This document shows, piece by piece, positions 18,324 through 25,465 of a stretch of DNA of 64,000 nt. Each line of letters begins with the position of its first letter. Within the stretch, counting starts at the first letter, position 1. Source of the stretch: Granulicella sp. Lineage in GTDB: Bacteria; Acidobacteriota; Terriglobia; Terriglobales; Acidobacteriaceae. Where the stretch lies: assembly GCA_025408425.1 (NCBI GenBank), contig JANXYX010000001.1:1-64000 (forward strand), read 5' to 3'. The translations under genes were made by a program, and so were the position numbers. The notes under the pieces are model-generated. The model made no database searches and was not told where the DNA came from. It worked only from the letters and a program-made list of their open reading frames with translations.

Positions 18324-19280
18324 ATGAATCGCAATCACCCGTCGATCATCTCCCGCCGCCGCTTCCTCCAAACCGCCGCCCTCACCACCGCCGCCGCACA
18401 CTTCGCACCGCTCTCCCTCTTCGCCCAGGCACCCGACCCCATCGCCCAGATGCGCGCCGGCGGCATCACCGCCAAAATCACCACCCAGAAGCTCCGCGGC
18501 AACGTCAGCATTCTCATGGGCTCCGGCGGCAACATCGCCGTCCTCCCCGGCCCCGAAGGAAAGCTCCTCGTCGACACCGGCTTCTCCACCTCCCGCCCCC
18601 AGATCACCGAAGCCCTCCTGGCCATCAGCGCCGACCCCATCCAACACCTCATCGACACCCACTGGCACCTCGATCACACCGATGGCAACGAGTGGATGCA
18701 CTCCGCCGGAGCCACCATCATCGCCCACCAGCGCACCCTCCAGCGCCTCTCCACCCCGCAGGAGATCGCCGCCTTCGGAGCCCACTTTCCGCCCTCACCC
18801 GCCGGAGCACTCCCCACGAAAACTTTCACCGACTCTCACACCATCACCACCAACGGCGCAACCCTCATCCTCACCCACTACGACCCCGCCCACACCGACA
18901 CCGACATCTCCATCCACTTCGCCGACGCCGACATCCTCCACTGCGGAGACACCTGGTTCAACGGCGCCTACCCCTTCATCGACTACTCCACCGGAGGCCA
19001 CATTAACGGCATGATCCGCGCCACCGAACGCAACCTAGCCACCGGCACCGACAACACCATCCTCATCCCCGGCCACGGCCCCGTCGGTAATAAGACCCAG
19101 CTTGCAGCCGACCACCAGATGCTCGTCACCCTCCGCGACTCCATAGCCGCCCTCAAGAAACAAGGCAAGTCCATCGACGAAGTTCTCGCCGCTAAACCCA
19201 CAGCCCAATTCGACCCCACCTACGGCAAAGGCTTCGTCAACGGCGAAACCTTCACCCGCCTCGTCTTCCAGGGCGTCTAA
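18324..19280 (+). CDS. Tat-exported metallo-beta-lactamase-fold hydrolase
   Basis: This is a 318-residue protein with a twin-arginine signal (SRRRFLQTAALTTAAAHF, residues ~10-27) followed by an MBL-fold domain. The zinc motif is DTHWHLDHTDGNEW (HxHxDH, residues ~111-124). Later ligands are in LTHYDPAHTDTD, the DILHCGDTWFNG strand and PGHGPVG. The substrate is not predictable; relatives are broadly labelled MBL fold metallo-hydrolase and include quorum-quenching and thiol-hydrolase types. ATG 18324 is supported by a GAGGA upstream and by correct placement of the Tat motif. The stop is followed by the composite repeat at 19331-19551. Confidence 0.88.
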   Translation: MNRNHPSIISRRRFLQTAALTTAAAHFAPLSLFAQAPDPIAQMRAGGITAKITTQKLRGNVSILMGSGGNIAVLPGPEGKLLVDTGFSTSRPQITEALLAISADPIQHLIDTHWHLDHTDGNEWMHSAGATIIAHQRTLQRLSTPQEIAAFGAHFPPSPAGALPTKTFTDSHTITTNGATLILTHYDPAHTDTDISIHFADADILHCGDTWFNGAYPFIDYSTGGHINGMIRATERNLATGTDNTILIPGHGPVGNKTQLAADHQMLVTLRDSIAALKKQGKSIDEVLAAKPTAQFDPTYGKGFVNGETFTRLVFQGV

Positions 19281-19330
19281 CCCACCTCACGTGGCCTCAC
19301 CGGCACTTGTCGCTGCCGTTGCCTCTTTTA

Positions 19331-19360
19331 GTTGTCATCCTTCGCGGAGCGGAGGACCTG
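19331..19360 (+). repeat. dispersed 30-bp repeat module L, copy A
   Basis: This 30-bp module beginning GTTGTCATCCTTCGCG has near-identical copies (one or two mismatches) at 28669-28698 and 56143-56172, all in the same orientation. It contains an imperfect inverted repeat, TCCTTCGC facing GCGGAGGA. Here it directly precedes a hexanucleotide array. Confidence 0.85.
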
Positions 19361-19362
19361 CC

Positions 19363-19446
19363 GTTGCCGTTGCCCTTGCCGTTGCCGTTGCTGTTGCCCT
19401 TGCTGTTGCCCTTGCCCTTGCCCTTGCCCTTGCCCTTGCCCTTGCC
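19363..19446 (+). repeat. hexanucleotide array 1 (GTTGCC/CTTGCC), 14 units
   Basis: Fourteen consecutive 6-bp units of form [G/C]TTGC[C/T] are read in register. They are mixed at the left and become six pure CTTGCC units at the right. The array lies between module L and the hairpin module R, in the intergenic space between two convergent genes. No gene is called through it because its translations are only two-residue repeats. Confidence 0.95.
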
Positions 19447-19551
19447 TTAAGGTAGGCGAGGGCTTCAGCCCTCGCATCAAACGCCCACCCAAAACCCCTT
19501 CCTCTCTGCCGAAGGCATGAGTGCAGGCGAAGCCGAAACGAAATATATATC
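19447..19551 (+). repeat. dispersed ~105-bp repeat module R, copy 1
   Basis: The module begins TTAAGGTAGGC, then carries a perfect hairpin GCGAGGGCT-tc-AGCCCTCGC, and ends with an AT-rich AAATATATATCG. A second copy with only a few differences is at 28219-28322, also right after a hexanucleotide array. Here it lies between the metallo-beta-lactamase-fold gene and frr. Confidence 0.92.
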
Positions 19552-19599
19552 GACTTTGCTTTTGCCCTTGCCTGTCCTTCAACCGCAACCCACAAAAAA

Positions 19600-19629
19600 T
19601 CAGGGTCGAGCAAACAAGCTCGACCCTGA
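19600..19629 (-). terminator. intrinsic terminator of frr
   Basis: A perfect 12-bp stem (TCAGGGTCGAGC and complement) with a 6-base loop is followed on the minus strand by TTTTTTG. It lies 43 bases past the frr stop. Confidence 0.88.
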
Positions 19630-19671
19630 AGCATCTGCGCCAAATGCGCCTGCCGCCGTGCGCGCAGCACC

Positions 19672-20256
19672 TCAGACGGTGAGAATCTCTTTCTCTTTAG
19701 CCTTGAACAGGTCTTCGATCCGCTTGATCTCCGCATCCGTCAGCTGCTGAACCTCTTCGTTCGCGCGCTTTTCGTCATCGGCAGAGATCAGCTTGTCTTT
19801 CGCCGCCTTCTTGATCTGCTCGTTCCCATCGCGCCGAATATTCCGAATCGCCGTCTTGTGGTCCTCCAGCACCTTGTTTAGCTGCTTCACCACTTCCTTG
19901 CGCCGCTCCTCCGTCATCGGAGGAACCGGCACCCGGATCACCTTGCCATCCGTCATCGGGTTCAGCCCCGCGCTCGACGTCCGGATCGCCTTCTCAATCG
20001 CCGACACCATCCCCATGTCATACGGCTGCACCAGAATCATCGTCGGCTCCGGAGTACTTACCTGACCCATCTGCGCCACCGGAGTATCCGTCCCGTAGTA
20101 GTCCACCTTGATCTGGTCGAGCATATGTACATTCGCCCGCCCCGTCCGCGCCGACAGCAGATGACCACGGAAGTCCTCCACGGTGCTGTCCATCTTGCTC
20201 TTCAGTTGTTGGTGCGTGCCCTTCAAAGCCTCAATACTCGCCATTACCGATGCCAT
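19672..20256 (-). CDS. frr: ribosome recycling factor
   Basis: This is a 194-residue protein that splits post-termination ribosomes together with EF-G. The family features are all present: the N-terminal helix, LLSARTGRANVHMLDQIKVDYYGTDTPVAQM, TPEPTMILVQPYD, GKVIRVPVPPMTEERRKEVVKQ and IRNIRRDGNEQIKK. It is about nine residues longer than the E. coli protein. The start at 20256 is backed by GAGGAG five bases upstream. It is transcribed alone and closed by the terminator at 19600-19629. pyrH and tsf, often next to frr, are not in this window. Confidence 0.96.
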   Translation of the reverse strand: MASVMASIEALKGTHQQLKSKMDSTVEDFRGHLLSARTGRANVHMLDQIKVDYYGTDTPVAQMGQVSTPEPTMILVQPYDMGMVSAIEKAIRTSSAGLNPMTDGKVIRVPVPPMTEERRKEVVKQLNKVLEDHKTAIRNIRRDGNEQIKKAAKDKLISADDEKRANEEVQQLTDAEIKRIEDLFKAKEKEILTV

Positions 20257-20386
20257 ACTGTCTCCTCTGCTGCAATCGATATTTTACAGAGACGGCTACG
20301 ACCGTGCGAGACAAGCCGAGAAAAAGCAATAGATCAGCACAATTCTCCGGAATCCCATGCCACCAGCAATCCATCTTGTCCATCGC

Positions 20387-20941
20387 TCACGATCCGCTAT
20401 GACCAGAACACTGCAGCACGCCCAGATACGCCTTCCACGGACCAACCGCATCACGATACTGGTAAGCCATCACGCGCGATAGCTGATGCAGATGCGTAAG
20501 GTCGTGAACGGCCCACGTCGCCAGCAGCTCCGAAAGCGTCACCACTCCCAGCGCGGGATGCCTTCCTCGTCGGCGCAAATCTTCCTGCTGCAAATTCAGC
20601 GCTCGCAGCGCAGCCACACTCTCACCTCGCAGGCGAACAAAATCGTCCAGCAACTGCTCCAGCGACTTGTCCTGTCCCTCTTTCAACTGCGCGAAGCGGT
20701 CAAACGGATCAAACGCCCGCCCTTCGCCGCTCTCCAGTATGGTCCGCACCCGCGGCATCCAGTCGGTGCGCTCCGCGAAGACCAGGTGGCCCACAATGTC
20801 GAACGCGCTCCAGCTATCTTTCCCTTCATTGCTCCGCACCCAGGTATCGGGCATCCCACGCAACAGCACATCCAGCGCCCCAGGAGTACGAGTGAGAACT
20901 GCAATGGCATCAGTCAGGCTGAAATTCGTCAAGCTTGTCAT
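20387..20941 (-). CDS. DinB family protein
   Basis: This is a 184-residue four-helix-bundle protein. The three histidines typical of the DinB/YfiT metal site appear as DIVGHLVFAERTDW (residues ~49-62) and WAVHDLTHLHQLSRVM (~144-159). The family includes metal-dependent thiol or mycothiol/bacillithiol transferases and stress proteins; the substrate here is unknown. The start at 20941 places the bundle at the N terminus; a longer frame to 21046 would run into the gene upstream. Confidence 0.85.
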   Translation of the reverse strand: MTSLTNFSLTDAIAVLTRTPGALDVLLRGMPDTWVRSNEGKDSWSAFDIVGHLVFAERTDWMPRVRTILESGEGRAFDPFDRFAQLKEGQDKSLEQLLDDFVRLRGESVAALRALNLQQEDLRRRGRHPALGVVTLSELLATWAVHDLTHLHQLSRVMAYQYRDAVGPWKAYLGVLQCSGHSGS

Positions 20942-21005
20942 CCCTACATAGATACATCCCTGTAGCGTTGGACTCAAGCGAACAGCAGAGACACCGGAAA
21001 AGCCG

Positions 21006-21272
21006 TTACTCTTCCGCGCCTTCCACCGGCCCCATCCCCAACCCACGCCCCGCCCGCTTCTTCTTCTTCGCCGGATGCACCTTCGCCTCCACCGGAGGAG
21101 CCAGAACCGCGCTCACCTTCTCCTCCACCCCACTCCAATACTTCAAATCCGCCGGCCGCGCAGAAGGCACCGCCTGCCGCATCCGGCAGTACCAGAGCGC
21201 CCACTCCAGCTCCTTCACACTCTTGTTCTTGATCGCGGCTTCAATCCGCAATACCTCAGAAAACTGTGCCAT
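21006..21272 (-). CDS. hypothetical 88-residue basic protein coupled to aminotransferase
   Basis: This small protein has an N-terminal helical part (MAQFSEVLRIEAAIKNKSVKELEWALWYCRMRQ) and a Lys/Arg/Gly-rich tail (KKKKRAGRGLGMG). I do not recognise a family. The ATG lies one base after the stop of the aminotransferase gene, and GGAG overlaps that stop with five-base spacing, which strongly suggests translational coupling and that the ORF is real. Confidence 0.65.
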   Translation of the reverse strand: MAQFSEVLRIEAAIKNKSVKELEWALWYCRMRQAVPSARPADLKYWSGVEEKVSAVLAPPVEAKVHPAKKKKRAGRGLGMGPVEGAEE

Positions 21273-21273
21273 C

Positions 21274-22479
21274 TTAGCTCCCCAACCCGCCCAATCTCCG
21301 GCAAGCCTCCATCAAATCCTCATCCTTCTTCGCAAAGCAGAACCGCAGCAGATCCTCACCCTTCCCATGTCCCGGCGCAAAAAACGCCGACCCCGCCACC
21401 GCCGCCACGCCTGTTCTAGCCAGTAGATCCCGCGCCTTCTCCGCAGCAGTGTCCCCCTCCAGACCCGCATGCGCCATAGAAGCAAGAATGTAATACGCCC
21501 CATCCGGAACATGCGGCCTCATCCCCGCCGCCCGCAGCGCATCCACCAGCATCCCTCGCTTCAACTCATGTTCCACCGCCAGTCGCGCATAGAACGTCTT
21601 ACCCAACTGCTCCAGCCCATCCGCGCACCCGTGCTGAAAAGGTGCCGGCGCGCACACGTACAACAGATCGTGGAAGTAGTTGATCGCGCCCATCCACTTC
21701 GCATCCGCCACCAGATACCCCACCCGCCATCCCGTCACTGAGAACGTCTTCGAGAACCCCGACATCAAAATCGTCCGCTCTCTCATCCCCTCCAGCTCCG
21801 CCGGACTCACGTGCACCGCATCCCCGTACAAAAAGTGTTCGTAAATCTCGTCCGTAAAAACAAACAGATCGAACTCCGCCGCAATAGCCGCCAACCCCTC
21901 CAACTCCGCCCGCGTAAACACCTTACCCGCCGGATTCGACGGCGTATTCACTACCATCGCTCGCGTCCGCGGAGTAATCGCCGCCCGCACCGCATCCAGA
22001 TCCAGCCCCCAGTCCGGCTCTCGCAAAGCCACCGCCACCCCAACCACCCTCATCGACCGCAGCGTACTCACGTGATACCCATAGAACGGCTCAAACAGCA
22101 GCACCTCGTCCCCCGGATTCAGCAGCGCCATCGCCGCCGCATGAAAAGCCCCTGTCGCTCCGCTCGCCACCAGCACCTCGCGCTCCGGGTCAACCTCCAG
22201 CCCATGCGTCAGCGCCACCTTCACCGCAATCGCCCTCCGCAATCGCGCAATCCCATCCATCCGCGTATAGATGTTGTGGCCGTCGCGCATCGCACGCATC
22301 GCACCCTCCATCACCACCGCCGGAACCTCCGTATCGCACACGCCCTGCGCCAGATTCACCCCACCCATCCGGTCGCACTCCGCCGTCATCGCCCGTATCT
22401 CGCTCTGCACCACCCGCGGAGCCAACTCACTCAACCCCAACCCACGCCCACGCCCTAAAGAGACATCCGTTCGCGACAT
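21274..22479 (-). CDS. PLP-dependent class I/II aminotransferase
   Basis: This is a 401-residue fold-type I aminotransferase. Visible blocks are MGGVNLAQGVCDTEVP (residues ~36-51), NIYTRMDGIARLRRAIA, VASGATGAFHAAAMALLNPGDEVLLFEPFYGYH, VVNTPSNPAGKVFT, FTDEIYEHFLYG and the PLP-lysine motif MSGFSKTFSVTGWRVGYL. It resembles kynurenine/methionine-type aminotransferases (YbdL/KAT group), but the substrate is uncertain. The first gene of the pair with the 88-residue ORF, it starts 122 bases from the lipA end. Confidence 0.9.
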   Translation of the reverse strand: MSRTDVSLGRGRGLGLSELAPRVVQSEIRAMTAECDRMGGVNLAQGVCDTEVPAVVMEGAMRAMRDGHNIYTRMDGIARLRRAIAVKVALTHGLEVDPEREVLVASGATGAFHAAAMALLNPGDEVLLFEPFYGYHVSTLRSMRVVGVAVALREPDWGLDLDAVRAAITPRTRAMVVNTPSNPAGKVFTRAELEGLAAIAAEFDLFVFTDEIYEHFLYGDAVHVSPAELEGMRERTILMSGFSKTFSVTGWRVGYLVADAKWMGAINYFHDLLYVCAPAPFQHGCADGLEQLGKTFYARLAVEHELKRGMLVDALRAAGMRPHVPDGAYYILASMAHAGLEGDTAAEKARDLLARTGVAAVAGSAFFAPGHGKGEDLLRFCFAKKDEDLMEACRRLGGLGS

Positions 22480-22600
22480 AACTCACCATCCATTTTTTGC
22501 GTCTTGCATCAGGGCAAGGCTTCAGCCGTGCCTCCAACTCGTCCCCGAGCTCTCAGAATTCAGCCGCTGAGGGTACATATACTCACTCAGGCAATAAAAC

Positions 22601-23551
22601 TTAAGCCAGCCCAGTCGACTCCGCCTGCTCCTGCGCATGGTAGCTACTCCGCACCAGCGGCCCACTCTCCACGTGCCGGAACCCCATTCCTTGCGCCTCA
22701 TGCTTCAGGAACGCAAACTCCTCCGGCGTATAGAACCGAGCCATCGGCAGATGATCCCTCGACGGCCGCAAATACTGCCCGATCGTCAAAATATCCACCT
22801 TCCGGTCCGCCAGGTCGCGAAACACCGCCAGCAGTTCGTGCATCTCTTCGCCCAGCCCCACGATGATGCCGGTCTTCGTCACAATCTGGTCGCCGTCCCG
22901 GTCGAAGAACATCTCCGCCGCAATCGTCTTAGCCTTCGCCAGAAACCCCAGCGACCGCTCATATCGCCCACCACTCTTCGCCACCCGGTACAGCCGCGGA
23001 ACCGTCTCGATATTGTGGTTCAAAATCTCCGGCCTCGCCGCAACCACCAGTCGCAACGCCTCTTCCACCCCCTGGAAATCCGGCGTCAGCACCTCCACCC
23101 GGCACCCCGGAGCCTGCAGCCGAATCTCCTCAATCACACTCACAAACGCCCGCGCCGCACCCACATTATCGTCATCGCGATTCACGCTCGTCACCACCGC
23201 ATGCGCCAGTCCCAGCTGCGCCACCGCATACGCCACCCGTCGCGGTTCATCAAAATCGATCGGCTCGGGCTTACCCTTCGGCACCGCGCAAAACCCGCAC
23301 CGCCGCGTGCAAAGATTCCCCAGCATCATGAACGTCGCCGACTTCTGATTCCAGCACTCCCCAATATTCGGGCAATGCGCGCTCTCGCACACCGTATGCA
23401 GATTCAACTCCCGCGCCATCTTCTTCAGCGCATGGAACGTATCGCCCATCGGGGCTTTGGCCTTCAGCCAATCCGGCTTCTTCACCGGCTGCTTCGGCGT
23501 CAGGTCAATCTGCACGAGATCAGCATTGAATTGGGCAACTGGCGGAGTCAT
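22601..23551 (-). CDS. lipA: lipoyl synthase
   Basis: This is a radical-SAM enzyme of about 316 residues that inserts two sulfurs into protein-bound octanoyl groups. The auxiliary-cluster cysteines are in CESAHCPNIGECW (residues ~43-55), the SAM cluster in NLCTRRCGFCAVPKG (~69-83), and the C-terminal RSSY serine ligand in VESGPLVRSSYHAQEQ. All are intact. The start at 23551 follows a GGAGG at unusually short spacing; an in-frame ATG at 23587 is possible but has no ribosome site. It is divergent from the ornithine cyclodeaminase homologue. lipB is not present nearby. Confidence 0.95.
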   Translation of the reverse strand: MTPPVAQFNADLVQIDLTPKQPVKKPDWLKAKAPMGDTFHALKKMARELNLHTVCESAHCPNIGECWNQKSATFMMLGNLCTRRCGFCAVPKGKPEPIDFDEPRRVAYAVAQLGLAHAVVTSVNRDDDNVGAARAFVSVIEEIRLQAPGCRVEVLTPDFQGVEEALRLVVAARPEILNHNIETVPRLYRVAKSGGRYERSLGFLAKAKTIAAEMFFDRDGDQIVTKTGIIVGLGEEMHELLAVFRDLADRKVDILTIGQYLRPSRDHLPMARFYTPEEFAFLKHEAQGMGFRHVESGPLVRSSYHAQEQAESTGLA

Positions 23552-23601
23552 CCCTCCAATTGTATTCCGCCCATTCTCGCGGAGCATAATGAAGCATTCT
23601 C

Positions 23602-24516
23602 ATGTCCACCAACCGACTGTTCCTTGACGAAGACCAGGTCCGCGCCGTCCTCACCTACGGCCACCTCATCCCCGCCATCCGCACCGCGCTCGCAGACTTC
23701 TCCTCCGGCCGCGCCGTCCAGCCCGTTCGCATGATCCTCCCCGTCACCGCCCACTCTGGCTGGTTCGCAACCATGCCCGCCATCTACGGAGACGTGATGG
23801 GCGCAAAGCTCGTCACTTTCTACCCCGGCAACACCGCTCTCCATAAACACACCCACCACGCCGTCATTCAGCTCTTCCGCTCCTCCACCGGCGAACCCCT
23901 CGCCACCATGGACGGACGCCTCATCACCGAAATGCGCACCGCTGCCGTCTCCGCCGTAGCAACCGACCTGCTCGCTACTCCGCAAGCCAGCGTCCTCGCC
24001 ATCCTCGGCAGCGGAGTTCAGGCCCGCTCCCACTTCGCCGCCCTCTCCCACGTCCGCCAGTTCACGGATGTCCGCGTCTGGTCCCGCAACCCCCACAACG
24101 CCCAGGCCTTCGCCAACGAAATAGGCGCCCACGCCACCACTGCCGAGCAAGCTGTCTCCGCCGCCGATGTCGTCGTCACCGTCACCAGTTCGCCCCAACC
24201 AGTCCTCCTCGGCAAGTGGCTCAAACCAACCGCACTCGTCTGCGCGGTCGGCTCCTGCACCCCCGACCGCCGCGAACTCGACAACGAAACCATGCGCGGC
24301 CCCATCGTCGTAGAATCCCGCGACGCCGCACAACGCGAGTCCGGCGACATCATCCACTCCGGATCCCCAATCGCCGCAGAACTAGGCGAACTCCTCAACG
24401 GGGCCACCCTTCAAAGAAACGACCACCCCATCATCTTCAAGTCCGTAGGCATCGCCATCGAAGACATCGCCTCAGCAAAGCTCGTCTACGAAAAATTCAG
24501 CCAGTCGAACCCATAG
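23602..24516 (+). CDS. ornithine cyclodeaminase/mu-crystallin family protein
   Basis: This is a 304-residue NAD(P)-dependent protein of the OCD/mu-crystallin family. An N-terminal substrate domain (FLDEDQVRAVLTYGHLIPAIRTALADFSSG; RMILPV; MGAKLVTFYPGN; MDGRLITEMRTAAVSAVATDLLA) precedes a Rossmann domain with LAILGSGVQARSH near residue 135. Members deaminate ornithine, reduce ketimines or act as alanine dehydrogenases. The specific activity is not predictable from the sequence, and no neighbouring arginine or opine genes help. Confidence 0.88.
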   Translation: MSTNRLFLDEDQVRAVLTYGHLIPAIRTALADFSSGRAVQPVRMILPVTAHSGWFATMPAIYGDVMGAKLVTFYPGNTALHKHTHHAVIQLFRSSTGEPLATMDGRLITEMRTAAVSAVATDLLATPQASVLAILGSGVQARSHFAALSHVRQFTDVRVWSRNPHNAQAFANEIGAHATTAEQAVSAADVVVTVTSSPQPVLLGKWLKPTALVCAVGSCTPDRRELDNETMRGPIVVESRDAAQRESGDIIHSGSPIAAELGELLNGATLQRNDHPIIFKSVGIAIEDIASAKLVYEKFSQSNP

Positions 24517-24538
24517 CCAGCAGCAGCACCAAGCCTCT

Positions 24539-24916
24539 TCACCGCAGCCGCTCCCGCACCTCAGGCCGCACCAGGTAAAGAAAAAACATCAGCTCAAACA
24601 ATCCTCGAACCAGAAAAAACGCTACGTGACTCTTCGTAAAGAAATAGAGATCACCCGCAGCCAGCAGCACACACCCTGCCACCACCAGCGACCAGCCCCA
24701 CCGATGCATCCGCAGTAGCCCAAAGATCCCCACCGCCATCAGCGTGCAGATCGTCAGCACCCCATACTTGCCGAACCCGCCGCCAAAAGCATTCTGCAGC
24801 GCCCCATAGACGTTCACCATCGTCAGGAAAAGCAGAAACAGGCAAATCGCCGCCACACCCGGCAACATCCCGTGCGCCTTCGCCTCAAGTTTTTTCACTT
24901 CGTTCATATCGCTCAT
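24539..24916 (-). CDS. small membrane protein of unknown function
   Basis: This is a 125-residue protein with three or four predicted membrane helices (ICLFLLFLTMVNVYGAL, VLTICTLMAVGIFGLL, GWSLVVAGCVLLAAGDLYFF, FFLVRGLFELMFFLYLV) and a charged N terminus. I recognise no family. Its ATG overlaps the stop of the upstream cytochrome gene (ATGA, 24913-24916), so the two are translationally coupled and may work together at the membrane. Confidence 0.75.
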   Translation of the reverse strand: MSDMNEVKKLEAKAHGMLPGVAAICLFLLFLTMVNVYGALQNAFGGGFGKYGVLTICTLMAVGIFGLLRMHRWGWSLVVAGCVLLAAGDLYFFTKSHVAFFLVRGLFELMFFLYLVRPEVRERLR

Positions 24917-25266
24917 AGGGTATGCAAATAGGCCAGCAGATCATCCAGATCCTGCTGATCCATCGTATTCCCCATCGCCGGCATCATGTTCCGCCCACGC
25001 AAAACCGTCGCCGTCACCCGCTCGTCCGTAGCCGCCGCGCCACTCGGCAGCGCCGGCTTCTTATACATCCCCAGCAACGAGGGCCCGTGCAGCGATCCCG
25101 TCTGCCGGTCGTAGTGACATATCGCGCACTTCGCCTGATACACCCCATGCCCACGCATCTGCTGCGCATTCAACTCACTCAGCGGTGTCGGAGGAGGCAC
25201 ACTCTTACACCCCGCCATCCCCGCCGCCACACCTGCCAGCGCCAAAACCCTCAAAATATCTCTCAC
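24913..25266 (-). CDS. lipoprotein c-type cytochrome
   Basis: This is a monohaem cytochrome c of about 117 residues with a lipoprotein signal ending in GMAGC, a haem motif C-A-I-C-H (YQAKCAICHYDRQTGSLHGPSL) and a distal Met in NMMPAMGNTMDQQDLDDLLAYL. The fold is that of a small class I cytochrome c. The chosen GTG start places the lipobox about 20 residues in; an upstream ATG at 25308 in the same frame is an alternative. It overlaps the downstream membrane-protein gene by four bases. It probably shuttles electrons in the periplasm, partner unknown. Confidence 0.82.
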   Translation of the reverse strand: MRDILRVLALAGVAAGMAGCKSVPPPTPLSELNAQQMRGHGVYQAKCAICHYDRQTGSLHGPSLLGMYKKPALPSGAAATDERVTATVLRGRNMMPAMGNTMDQQDLDDLLAYLHTL

Positions 25267-25411
25267 AAAACCATTCTCGCATCTGTCTCCAAACGCGACG
25301 AAACCCACATCTATCCCTTTCCCGCCATATAGTTGGCCAACGCATCTTCAGCAGCCAAAACCCATCACAGCCACAAAGCCGGGTGCACCATCTTCACGCA
25401 GCCTCATCGCG

Positions 25412-25438
25412 TTAAGGTGGGCATCGTGCGCAGCACGA
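25412..25438 (+). repeat. hairpin with partial similarity to repeat module R
   Basis: The 11 bases TTAAGGTGGGC differ by one base from the start of module R and are followed, as there, by a hairpin, here TCGTGC-gca-GCACGA. It lies in the 157-base space between the cytochrome and dacB. A relationship to the dispersed repeat family is plausible but rests on a short match. Confidence 0.4.
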
Positions 25439-25465
25439 CCGCCGCCCTCATACCCCACCGCCCCA

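Noticed and set aside
19363..19446. CRISPR array
   Set aside because: The repeat unit is only six bases with no spacers, and no cas genes are present.
19335..19736. Open frame across array 1 giving Ala-Arg/Ala-Thr repeats
   Set aside because: It reads through repeat DNA, the frr terminator and the end of frr in another frame.
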